From contig UREK01000006.1 of the NCBI GenBank assembly GCA_900546845.1, positions 1 to 64,000 of the forward strand: a stretch of DNA of 64,000 nt. Reading direction: 5' to 3'. This DNA is from an uncultured Eubacteriales bacterium. Its GTDB lineage: Bacteria; Bacillota; Clostridia; Christensenellales; CAG-138. Below are positions 26,087 through 34,612 of the stretch, piece by piece. Below the pieces are notes generated by a model, which worked only from the letters and a program-made list of their open reading frames with translations, had not been told where the DNA came from and did no database searches. Position 1 is the stretch's first letter. Each line of letters opens with the position of its first letter. The translations under genes and the position numbers were made by a program.

Positions 26087-27013
26087 TTATTTGTTTAGTA
26101 TACCATGCGTTCCGCTGCGGCGGAAGCGCAGGGATTCCTCATAGATCCGCGCAATGTCCCGCAGCATGGAAACATGCTCGAAATCTGGGGTATAGACCAG
26201 ATTGATCTCGCGGATCATGCCGAGGTTCTCGACGGGCAGCAGGCGGATCTTCCCCTTGCTGGCCTCGTCGTAGCAGGCGCTTTTTGCGAGGATGGAAACG
26301 CCGAAGCCGCGCCGGATCAAATCCTTGATGGTAGCGATGTTGTCCACCTCCAGGATGATGTTGAATTCGTCGATGGACATGCCGTTGCTCTCCAGATGCG
26401 AGACGAAAAGGTTCCGCGTGCCGGAGCTGGGCAAGCGCAGGATGAGGTTTTCCTTTTTGAGCTCATCCAGCGTGACGCTGCTCTTTTGCGCGAGCGGGCT
26501 TTCGTTTGCGACGGCGAGCACGAGGCAGTCCATATCGATCAGGATAGAATTGAGGGAGGAATCGTATACCTTCCCTTCCACGACTGCAATATCTATCTCA
26601 TAGGTCTTGAGCTTTTTATAAAGATTGCTTATGGCGTCAGTAAGGATTGTTAGCCGCACGCCGGGGTGCTCGCTGCAATATTGGGCGAGCACTTCTGCGA
26701 TGAGGTTGCTTTCCGCGGTATGCGTGATGCCGACGGAGAGGCGGGTGGCCTGCGATTTATAATCCTGCAGGCTCTGCTGGAGGTTCTGATAGAGCATGCG
26801 CATGCGCTTGGCGTAGCCCAGCACCAGTTCCCCTTCGCTTGTGAGGCGCAGCTGGCCTTCGCTGCGGTTGAAAATGCGTACACCGAGCTCCTTTTCCAAC
26901 TGTTTTACGTGCTGGCTCACCGCCGGCTGCGTCAGGGAAAGGGCCTTTGCCGCCTGCGTAAAGCTCCCTACCTCAGCGACGCGCAAAAGCGTTTCAAGTT
27001 TTGGGTCGATCAT
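26087..27013 (-). CDS. LysR-family transcriptional regulator
   Basis: This 308-residue regulator has a winged helix-turn-helix (FTQAAKALSLTQPAVSQHVK, about 18-38) and a full type 2 periplasmic-binding-fold effector domain (LSVGITHTAESNLIAEVLAQ onward). It is divergent from the antiporter gene, so it probably regulates that gene and itself. The effector is unknown. The start at 27013 follows GAGGTGAGG; an in-frame GTG at 27028 is less well placed. Confidence 0.9.
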   Translation of the reverse strand: MIDPKLETLLRVAEVGSFTQAAKALSLTQPAVSQHVKQLEKELGVRIFNRSEGQLRLTSEGELVLGYAKRMRMLYQNLQQSLQDYKSQATRLSVGITHTAESNLIAEVLAQYCSEHPGVRLTILTDAISNLYKKLKTYEIDIAVVEGKVYDSSLNSILIDMDCLVLAVANESPLAQKSSVTLDELKKENLILRLPSSGTRNLFVSHLESNGMSIDEFNIILEVDNIATIKDLIRRGFGVSILAKSACYDEASKGKIRLLPVENLGMIREINLVYTPDFEHVSMLRDIARIYEESLRFRRSGTHGILNK

Positions 27014-27074
27014 AGTGAAACACCTCACCTCTAAAATAATAAAGAAAAATTATGAGGTAAAACGGAAACATTAT

Positions 27075-27103
27075 TTTACATTATATACAACATTCCATAT
27101 ACT
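27075..27103 (+). promoter_or_regulatory. Promoter of the CPA2 antiporter
   Basis: TTTACA (27075-27080), 17-base spacer, TATACT (27098-27103) in the A/T-rich divergent gap 27014-27165, where LysR sites are expected. Confidence 0.6.
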
Positions 27104-27165
27104 ATACCATACCGATTGTGGGAAAGCAAACGGTCTCAGGTAATTTCGGAAGGGGGGCGCATGGA

Positions 27166-28467
27166 ATGCGGCAAACAATGGAACAGATCTATGCAGGGAT
27201 GGGCGACGCGACGCGCGTGCTGCTGGTGCTTTCCATCATCCTGTTCGCGGGATTCCTCATCACGCGCATCACGAAGAAGCTGCGCCTGCCGGATGTGAGC
27301 GGCTATATCCTTGCCGGTATCCTGATCGGCCCCTGCTGCCTCAGCCTCGTACCGGAGGCAATGCTTGCGCGGATGGGCTTCATCAGCGACATCGCGCTTT
27401 CCTTTATCGCATTTGGAGTGGGTCGGTTCTTCAAAAAGGATGTGCTGAAGAAAACCGGCGCGGGCGTTGCCGTACTGACGCTGTTTGAATCGCTGGCCGC
27501 GGGCGTGCTCGTCACGCTGGCGCTGCGCCTGCTGTTCAAGCTGCCCTGGGCGCTTGCTGTGCTGCTCGGAGCGATCGCCACGGCTACCGCGCCCGCGAGC
27601 ACGATGATGACCATCCGGCAATATGGCGCGAAGGGGGAGTTCATCAATACGCTTTTGCAGGTGGTGGCGCTCGACGACGCGGTGTGCCTGCTGGTGTTCA
27701 GCGCGGCGGCTGCGGCCGTGTCCACGGGCGGGGCGGAAGGGCTTTCCGCATGGGCCATCGCGGGTCCGCTTGTGTACAACGCGGGCGCTCTGGTGCTGGG
27801 GGCGCTTTGCGGCCTCCTGCTGAGCAAGCTCCTTGGCCCGAAGCGCAGCCAGGATAACCGGTTGATCCTTGCGGTAGCGATGCTGCTCTTGCTTTCCGGC
27901 GTCTGCGCGGCGTTCGACGTTTCGCCCCTGCTTTCCTGCATGGTGTTTGGGGCGGCTTACGTGAATATTACAGAAGATCAGGATCTGTTCGAGCAGGTGA
28001 ACGGCTTCACGCCGCCCATCACCGCCATGTTTTTTGTGCTTTCGGGCATGAGCCTTGCGCTGTCCGCGCTCGCCACGGCGGGGCTTGTGGGCGCGGTTTA
28101 TTTCGTAGTGCGCATCGTGGGGAAATATCTTGGCGCGTACTGCGGGGCGGCGGTGACACGGCAGAGCGTGCCGGTGCGGCGCTACCTTGGGCTGGCGCTA
28201 ATCCCGCAGGCGGGCGTGGCGATCGGCCTTGCGTTCCTGGCAAAGCGCATCTTGCCAGAGGAGCTTGGGAATGTGCTGCTTGCGGTCATCCTTGCCTCCT
28301 CCGTGCTGTATGAGCTCATCGGCCCCTGGTGCGCAAAGAAGGCGATCTTCCTATCCGGCGCGCTTCCTGGCACACAGCATGCGGAAGCGCGGCAAAAGGA
28401 AGCGGATGGCGCGGAGAACACGGAACCTGCCGCGCACAATGGCGAGCCGGGCAGAACCGTGCTATAA
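27166..28467 (+). CDS. Cation:proton antiporter (CPA2 family)
   Basis: This 433-residue membrane protein has about 12-13 helices. RLPDVSGYILAGILIGP and TATAPASTMMTIRQYG ... LLQVVALDDAVCLLVF are characteristic of Na_H_Exchanger members, including the acidic LDDA motif of the transport site. There is no TrkA-N or UspA domain. The tail after the last helix is hydrophilic. It exchanges Na+ or K+ for H+ at the membrane. The start at 27166 was chosen after GGGGGG. Confidence 0.9.
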   Translation: MRQTMEQIYAGMGDATRVLLVLSIILFAGFLITRITKKLRLPDVSGYILAGILIGPCCLSLVPEAMLARMGFISDIALSFIAFGVGRFFKKDVLKKTGAGVAVLTLFESLAAGVLVTLALRLLFKLPWALAVLLGAIATATAPASTMMTIRQYGAKGEFINTLLQVVALDDAVCLLVFSAAAAAVSTGGAEGLSAWAIAGPLVYNAGALVLGALCGLLLSKLLGPKRSQDNRLILAVAMLLLLSGVCAAFDVSPLLSCMVFGAAYVNITEDQDLFEQVNGFTPPITAMFFVLSGMSLALSALATAGLVGAVYFVVRIVGKYLGAYCGAAVTRQSVPVRRYLGLALIPQAGVAIGLAFLAKRILPEELGNVLLAVILASSVLYELIGPWCAKKAIFLSGALPGTQHAEARQKEADGAENTEPAAHNGEPGRTVL

Positions 28468-28499
28468 TAGACGAAACCAAAGGCGGAGGGAATTTGAGC

Positions 28500-28952
28500 A
28501 TGAAGCTTGCAAACGCGCTGACAGAGCGCGCGGAACTCCAAGCGAAGGTGCGCCAGCTGGAAGCCCGGCTGATGAACAACGCGCAGGCGCAGGAAGGCGA
28601 ACGCCCAGCGGAGGAACCAGCCGCACTGCTTGCGGAGCTGGACGAAGCGTATGCGGCGCTCGAAGCGCTCGTTGCGCGCATAAACTTGACCAACAGCGCG
28701 ACGCTTTGCGGCGGCGAGACGCTGACGGCATTGCTCGCCCGGCGGGATTGCCTTGCCGGGAAGATCGGGGTGCTCCGCGCGTTCTGCGATGCGGCGAGCG
28801 CGCTCGTGACGCGGCGCACCATCGGTGAGATCAAGATCCGGAGCACGGTGGACGTGGCGGCGCTGCAAAAGCGGATAGACGGACTTTCCAAAGCGCTGCG
28901 AGAGCTTGACGCAAGCATTCAGGAAACGAATTGGACCACGGAACTGATGTGA
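28500..28952 (+). CDS. DIP1984 (septicolysin-like) family protein
   Basis: This 150-residue, strongly helical protein begins MKLANALTERAELQAKVRQL and has the family core INLTNSATLCGGETLTALLA and the end LDASIQETNWTTEL. Members are called septicolysin-like in databases, but toxin activity is not established. GGAGGG lies ten bases before the ATG; TATAAT occurs at 28463-28468. Confidence 0.85.
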   Translation: MKLANALTERAELQAKVRQLEARLMNNAQAQEGERPAEEPAALLAELDEAYAALEALVARINLTNSATLCGGETLTALLARRDCLAGKIGVLRAFCDAASALVTRRTIGEIKIRSTVDVAALQKRIDGLSKALRELDASIQETNWTTELM

Positions 28953-29212
28953 ACCTGATCCCCGGCCGGGGAAGCGCGTAGCGGAAGGAAGCGGGCGCGA
29001 TCTCAGCCGCTTGAGCGAGCAAGGAAGCGGCATAGTTGGTACGCGCGGGGACGCGCGGGGTTCGAATCCCCGTTGGCAAGGTTATCCCGGCACCGTTACA
29101 ACGGCAAAATCATCTTTCACTTTTTTCACCACAGCGCTGGTCCTGCCGCGAGGGTGGGCCGTGGGCAATGATCCGGCCGGATCGCCATAATACAAAGAAA
29201 CCGAGCGCGTTT
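28953..29212 (+). other. Intergenic stretch with a tRNA-like fragment
   Basis: GCCGCTT/AAGCGGC forms a hairpin (about 29007-29032). It is followed by ATAGTTGGTA like a D-loop and by CGGGGTTCGAATCCCCG (29056-29072), a perfect T-arm. No anticodon arm or matching acceptor stem is present, so this is not an intact tRNA. The remainder to 29212 holds the terminator-like inverted repeat GAGCGCGTT...AACGCGCTC near 29203-29241, partly inside the next gene. Confidence 0.4.
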
Positions 29213-29596
29213 TCAGCGTTTTGCCGCCGAGAACGCGCTCGCTTCGCATATCCATTGCAGGAGTTCGCTGTCGATTTCTTCTAAGCTGGAGATCAGGATG
29301 TGGTGCGTCCAGCGGTTTGGGTAGGGCTCCGTCGCCGCGTCAATGCGCGGCGATTCCACACGGTATGGGAGGCCAAAGGTGACGGTGATGTAATCCGTCG
29401 GGCGCTCTTTCGCCCGGCGCACGGGCAGGAAGGAAACAAAGGCGAAATTGCGTTTGTTGGAAAAAGCAATCTGTGTCTTCTGCACGCGGATGCGCACGCC
29501 GCTTATCTCTGCGCAGACCCGCCGCGCAAAGGCTTCATAAAGCGGCAAAGCGGCCGGGTGCTGCCCGAAAAAAAGGAGCGCGTCGCCGTCCAGCAT
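29213..29596 (-). CDS. DUF5655 domain protein
   Basis: This 127-residue protein has the pattern VQKTQIAFSNKRNFAFVSFL ... VTFGLPYRVESPRID ... YPNRWTHHILISSLEEID, which matches DUF5655. Its biochemical role is unknown. It is preceded by GGAGGG. Confidence 0.8.
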   Translation of the reverse strand: MLDGDALLFFGQHPAALPLYEAFARRVCAEISGVRIRVQKTQIAFSNKRNFAFVSFLPVRRAKERPTDYITVTFGLPYRVESPRIDAATEPYPNRWTHHILISSLEEIDSELLQWICEASAFSAAKR

Positions 29597-29689
29597 GCCG
29601 TATCCCTCCTGCGTGCAAAAGAACTTTCCATTATGTTTATTGCGCGCCTGCCGCGCGCATATTCCGGAGCAAAACAGCAGAATACGGCC

Positions 29690-30469
29690 TTACAGCGTGA
29701 AGCCGAAGCCGATGGCGCGCACGGTTTCCGCACGTTCAGCCAGGGAAGCGAGCGGCAGCTCGTGCATCTGGACGACGAAATCCTTGGCCTCGTCCCCTTC
29801 AAACAGCGTGTTTTTGCTGAAATACCATGCGCCGAGGAAGGTATCCTCCGCATCGTAAAAGCCGACGTGGATGACGTTCATCTCGCATCCGAGCGCGCCC
29901 GCGCAGGTGATGCGCCCGGAAAGGGTTGTGAAGTCCGGGTAATTGTCCGCAAGGTACAGGTGATCGAGCAGGAGCAGGGTGCGCGCGGCCTCTGCACGGC
30001 GCGGCGTCAGCGAAACGGAGAGGGAGGCCTCTGCGCCCGCGGAAAGCCCGCTTTCCACAGCCTGCGGCACCCAAGCTGTCAGGAAGGAGGTTTCGCCCGG
30101 CATCAGCACGGCGTATTCGGCAAGCGGGGGCGCGAAGCTGTGCTCGACCGTCTGCCCGCCGGCGGTGAAAGTAAAGGTAGCGCTTTCGATGGTGATGGAG
30201 CAGTCGCCGGTGTTCGTATAGGCGGCCGCGCCGTACAGCGTGAGCCCTTCCGCGCCCTCATACACGGCGGCGGCAGTGGCGTCCACACGCGCGGCGGGGT
30301 TCCGGCCGGTTGTCATGGACCCCGTTGGCGTTGGCGCGGCGCCGTCCGAAGCGGAGGGCGTGGGGGAAGCGCCGACGTCCACAAGCGCGCCGGAGGGCGC
30401 GCCCTGCCCGCAGGCGGTGCATGCGAAAAGCAACATTAATATAAGGAAATATGCTGGCAAGCGTTTCAT
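29690..30469 (-). CDS. Lipoprotein of unknown function
   Basis: This 259-residue protein has a signal peptide (MKRLPAYFLILMLLFACTAC), a Pro/Ser/Thr linker and a beta-sandwich-like body (LTLYGAAAYTNTGDCSITIE; EHSFAPPLAEYAVLMPGETS) that resembles FxLYD-type domains. There is no ribosome site: a TATAAT box ends only six bases before the ATG, suggesting a leaderless mRNA. Confidence 0.72.
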   Translation of the reverse strand: MKRLPAYFLILMLLFACTACGQGAPSGALVDVGASPTPSASDGAAPTPTGSMTTGRNPAARVDATAAAVYEGAEGLTLYGAAAYTNTGDCSITIESATFTFTAGGQTVEHSFAPPLAEYAVLMPGETSFLTAWVPQAVESGLSAGAEASLSVSLTPRRAEAARTLLLLDHLYLADNYPDFTTLSGRITCAGALGCEMNVIHVGFYDAEDTFLGAWYFSKNTLFEGDEAKDFVVQMHELPLASLAERAETVRAIGFGFTL

Positions 30470-30475
30470 ATGCGC

Positions 30476-30504
30476 ATTATAACACAGGTGCGTCAAACCG
30501 TCTA
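30476..30504 (-). promoter_or_regulatory. Probable leaderless promoter
   Basis: On the minus strand TAGACG (30499-30504), 17-base spacer, TATAAT (30476-30481), then six bases and ATG at 30469. The expected transcription start falls on or next to the start codon. Confidence 0.5.
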
Positions 30505-30539
30505 TAATGACGGGGCGCAGGGGTATTGGATTTCATAAA

Positions 30540-30568
30540 TTGGCAATACGGCCCGTATGTGTTAAAAT
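30540..30568 (+). promoter_or_regulatory. Promoter of the pgk operon
   Basis: TTGGCA (30540-30545), 17-base spacer, TAAAAT (30563-30568), about 45 bases before pgk. Confidence 0.6.
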
Positions 30569-30616
30569 AGTATCGGTGAGAATAGGGACAGAATTTTGTT
30601 TAGGAGGATAGATCAA

Positions 30617-31804
<1,188 letters not shown>

Positions 31805-31830
31805 AGCTTTTGAAGATAAAGGAGAAAAAT

Positions 31831-32580
31831 ATGGCACGCAAGCCCATCATTGCGGGAAACTGGAAAATGAACCTGACGCCCTCCGAGGCAAAGGAACTGA
31901 TCGGCGCGCTCATCCCCCTTGTGGCGGACGCGGAATGCGACGTCGTCATCTGCCCGCCGTTCGTCGATCTTCCCATCGCGGTGGAGCTGACGAAGGGCAC
32001 GAACATCGCCGTCGGCGCGCAGAACATCCACTGGGCGGAGAAGGGTGCGTACACGGGCGAGATCAGCGCGGCGATGCTCAAGTGCATAGGCGTGCGGTAT
32101 GCGATCGTTGGCCACAGCGAGCGGAGACAGCATTTCGGCGAAACGGATGAGACCGTGAACCGGCGCGCAAAGGCCGCCATCGCGGCGGGGATCACGCCGA
32201 TCCTCTGCGTGGGCGAATCCCTTGCAGAGCGCGAGGCAGGCGAGACGGAAGCCGTCGTTTCCAAACAGACGGAGGCCGCGCTTTCCGGGATCGCGGCGGA
32301 GGATGTGAAGAAGCTCGTCATCGCCTACGAACCCATCTGGGCGATCGGCACGGGCAAAACGGCTACAAAGGAACAGGCGAATGAAACCATTGCCTGCATC
32401 CGCAAAACCGTGGAGCGGCTTTATTGCCCCGGCACGGCGGATGCGGTGCGCATCCAATATGGCGGCAGCATGAACCCGAAGAACGCATCCGAGCTGATGG
32501 CTATGCCGGAGATCGACGGCGGGCTCATCGGCGGCGCGAGCCTGAAGGCGGAGGATTTCGCCAAGGTCGTGAAATATTGA
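31831..32580 (+). CDS. tpiA: Triosephosphate isomerase
   Basis: This 249-residue TIM barrel contains AGNWKMN at the N-terminus, the catalytic His region VGHSERRQ, the catalytic Glu in AYEPIWAIGTGK and the phosphate loop YGGSMNP. It interconverts dihydroxyacetone phosphate and glyceraldehyde 3-phosphate. It lies 26 bases after pgk. Confidence 0.96.
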   Translation: MARKPIIAGNWKMNLTPSEAKELIGALIPLVADAECDVVICPPFVDLPIAVELTKGTNIAVGAQNIHWAEKGAYTGEISAAMLKCIGVRYAIVGHSERRQHFGETDETVNRRAKAAIAAGITPILCVGESLAEREAGETEAVVSKQTEAALSGIAAEDVKKLVIAYEPIWAIGTGKTATKEQANETIACIRKTVERLYCPGTADAVRIQYGGSMNPKNASELMAMPEIDGGLIGGASLKAEDFAKVVKY

Positions 32581-32587
32581 GGGCGAG

Positions 32588-34129
32588 ATGAAACAAATTA
32601 CGGCATTGATTATCCTCGACGGCTTCGGCTGCCGGGAGAGCGCGGAGGGCAACGCCATCCGTGCAGACGGCGCGGAGCATATTATGGCGCTTTGGAACGC
32701 CTATCCGCATACGCAAATCGAGGCCTCCGGCAACGCGGTCGGCCTTCCGGCGGGGCAGATGGGCAATTCCGAGGTCGGCCATCTGAACATCGGCGCGGGG
32801 CGCGTGGTATACCAGGAGCTGACGCGCATCACCAAATCCATCGAGGATGGAGACTTTTTCACCAACGGAGCATTCCTCGGCGCGGTGGAAAACTGCAAGC
32901 GGCACGGGAGCGCCCTGCACCTTTGCGGCCTTTGCAGCGACGGCGGTGTGCACAGCCACTTGACGCACCTTTGCGCGCTCGTGAAGCTGGCACGCGATAA
33001 CGGCCTCAAGGACGTGTTCCTCCACTGCTTCATGGATGGGCGGGACGTGCCGCCCGAAAGTGGAAAGGGCTATATTCACGCGCTGCAAAACGAGCTCCGG
33101 GCACTCGGCTGCGGCAAGATTGCGACCGTGATGGGGCGCTATTACGCCATGGACCGGGACAACCGCTTCGAGCGCGTTGAGAAAGCGTATGCGGCGCTCT
33201 CTTACGGCGAAGGCATATACGCGCAGGATCCGGAGGCGGCGATGCAGGCTTCCTACGACGCGGGTGTGACGGATGAGTTCGTCGTCCCCGTGGTCATCAC
33301 GGAAAACGGCGTGCCGGTGGCGAAGATCCAGGCGAACGACAGCGTGATCTTCTTCAACTTCCGGCCGGACCGGGCGCGGGAGATTACCCGGGCGTTCATT
33401 CTGCCGGAGTTCGACGGCTTTGCGCGCAAAAAGGGTTTTTTCCCGCTGTATTATGTCTGCATGACGCAATATGATAAAACCTTCGGGGAACGCGTGCATG
33501 TGGCGTTCCAGCCGGAAAGCCTCAGCAACACCTTTGGCGCGTATCTCGCCTCCCTCGGGAAGACGCAGCTGCGCATCGCGGAGACGGAAAAGTACGCCCA
33601 TGTGACGTTCTTCTTCAACGGCGGCGTGGAAGCGCCGAATCCGGGTGAGGATCGGGTGCTGATCCCATCCCCCAAGGTTGCAACATATGACCTGAAGCCT
33701 GAAATGAGTGCGTATGAGGTCGCGGCGGAGGCTGTGAAGCGCATCGAAAGCGGCCGGTACGATGCGATGATACTCAACTTCGCCAACCCGGACATGGTTG
33801 GCCATACGGGCGTGATGGAAGCGGCGGAAAAGGCTGTCCACGCGGTGGACGCATGCGTGGCGGAGGTCGTGGCGGCGATCCGCCGGGCAGGCGGACGGGC
33901 GATCATCACGGCGGATCACGGCAACTGCGAGCAGATGTTCGCGAAGGATGGCACGCCGTTTACGGCGCATACGACAAACCCAGTCCCGCTCATTCTGGTA
34001 GACGATGCGCACAAGGACGCGGTGCTCAGGGCAGGCGGGCGGCTCTGCGACATCGCGCCCACGCTGCTAACGCTTATGGGCCTGCCCACCCCGGAGGAAA
34101 TGACGGGCGTAAGCCTCGTCGAGATGTGA
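32588..34129 (+). CDS. gpmI: 2,3-bisphosphoglycerate-independent phosphoglycerate mutase
   Basis: This 513-residue manganese enzyme of the alkaline-phosphatase superfamily starts ITALIILDGFG. The phosphoserine nucleophile is Ser61 in GQMGNSEVGHLNIGAG. The C-terminal metal site TADHGNCEQM is present. It interconverts 3- and 2-phosphoglycerate. It begins seven bases after tpiA. eno, often next in Clostridia, is absent. Confidence 0.96.
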   Translation: MKQITALIILDGFGCRESAEGNAIRADGAEHIMALWNAYPHTQIEASGNAVGLPAGQMGNSEVGHLNIGAGRVVYQELTRITKSIEDGDFFTNGAFLGAVENCKRHGSALHLCGLCSDGGVHSHLTHLCALVKLARDNGLKDVFLHCFMDGRDVPPESGKGYIHALQNELRALGCGKIATVMGRYYAMDRDNRFERVEKAYAALSYGEGIYAQDPEAAMQASYDAGVTDEFVVPVVITENGVPVAKIQANDSVIFFNFRPDRAREITRAFILPEFDGFARKKGFFPLYYVCMTQYDKTFGERVHVAFQPESLSNTFGAYLASLGKTQLRIAETEKYAHVTFFFNGGVEAPNPGEDRVLIPSPKVATYDLKPEMSAYEVAAEAVKRIESGRYDAMILNFANPDMVGHTGVMEAAEKAVHAVDACVAEVVAAIRRAGGRAIITADHGNCEQMFAKDGTPFTAHTTNPVPLILVDDAHKDAVLRAGGRLCDIAPTLLTLMGLPTPEEMTGVSLVEM

Positions 34130-34164
34130 GCGTTGTCGGAAGCAAGTAAAATTCTGCTTTGTCG

Positions 34165-34215
34165 CATGCGGATGCGCCGAAAACGCTTGCGCTTTCGGCA
34201 TCCGCATGGTATAAT
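34165..34215 (+). promoter_or_regulatory. Hairpin terminator merged with the secG promoter
   Basis: CATGCGGATGC (34165-34175) pairs with GCATCCGCATG (34198-34208). TTGCGC (34187-34192), in the loop, and TATAAT (34210-34215), right after the hairpin, are 17 bases apart. The same stretch can end gpmI transcripts and start secG. Confidence 0.6.
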
Positions 34216-34249
34216 GCCCCTTGCAGTCAATTAGGAGGTTGTATATATT

Positions 34250-34489
34250 ATGGAAACGTTAGGAATAATCGTTAACATAGTCCTCATTCTCGCTTCCGTG
34301 GCGTTGATCGCCGTGGTTTTGATGCAGCAGACCAAGAGCGCGGGCCTTGGCGGCGCCTTTGGCGGCGATACCGCTTCGTTCACCGCGCGCGGCCGCAGGG
34401 CCAGCCGGGAGGCTAAACTTCAGAAGATCACCATCGTGCTGGGCGCCATCATCGGCGTGCTGGCGATTGCGATGATGATCATCAACTGA
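34250..34489 (+). CDS. secG: Preprotein translocase subunit SecG
   Basis: This 79-residue protein has two membrane helices (about 4-25 and 58-78) with the conserved VLMQQTKSAGLGGAFGG loop between. SecG assists the SecYEG channel. It has TAGGAGG upstream, its own promoter and a terminator before rnr. Confidence 0.93.
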   Translation: METLGIIVNIVLILASVALIAVVLMQQTKSAGLGGAFGGDTASFTARGRRASREAKLQKITIVLGAIIGVLAIAMMIIN

Positions 34490-34508
34490 GCCGTCCGTAA
34501 AAAAAACG

Positions 34509-34538
34509 AGTGTGCTGCATTGCGCGGCACACTTTTTT
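34509..34538 (+). terminator. secG terminator
   Basis: AGTGTGC (34509-34515) pairs with GCACACT (34527-34533), followed by TTTTT. Confidence 0.8.
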
Positions 34539-34612
34539 GTGTTGGAAATGCATGGGAGTGGGAAGCCTCTAATGCTGATAAAAGAAGGTGAAAGGAAACG
34601 AAGGAAAACGAA

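Noticed and set aside
27014..27165. c-di-AMP (ydaO-type) riboswitch before the antiporter
   Set aside because: The leader after the promoter is only about 60 bases, too short for this riboswitch.
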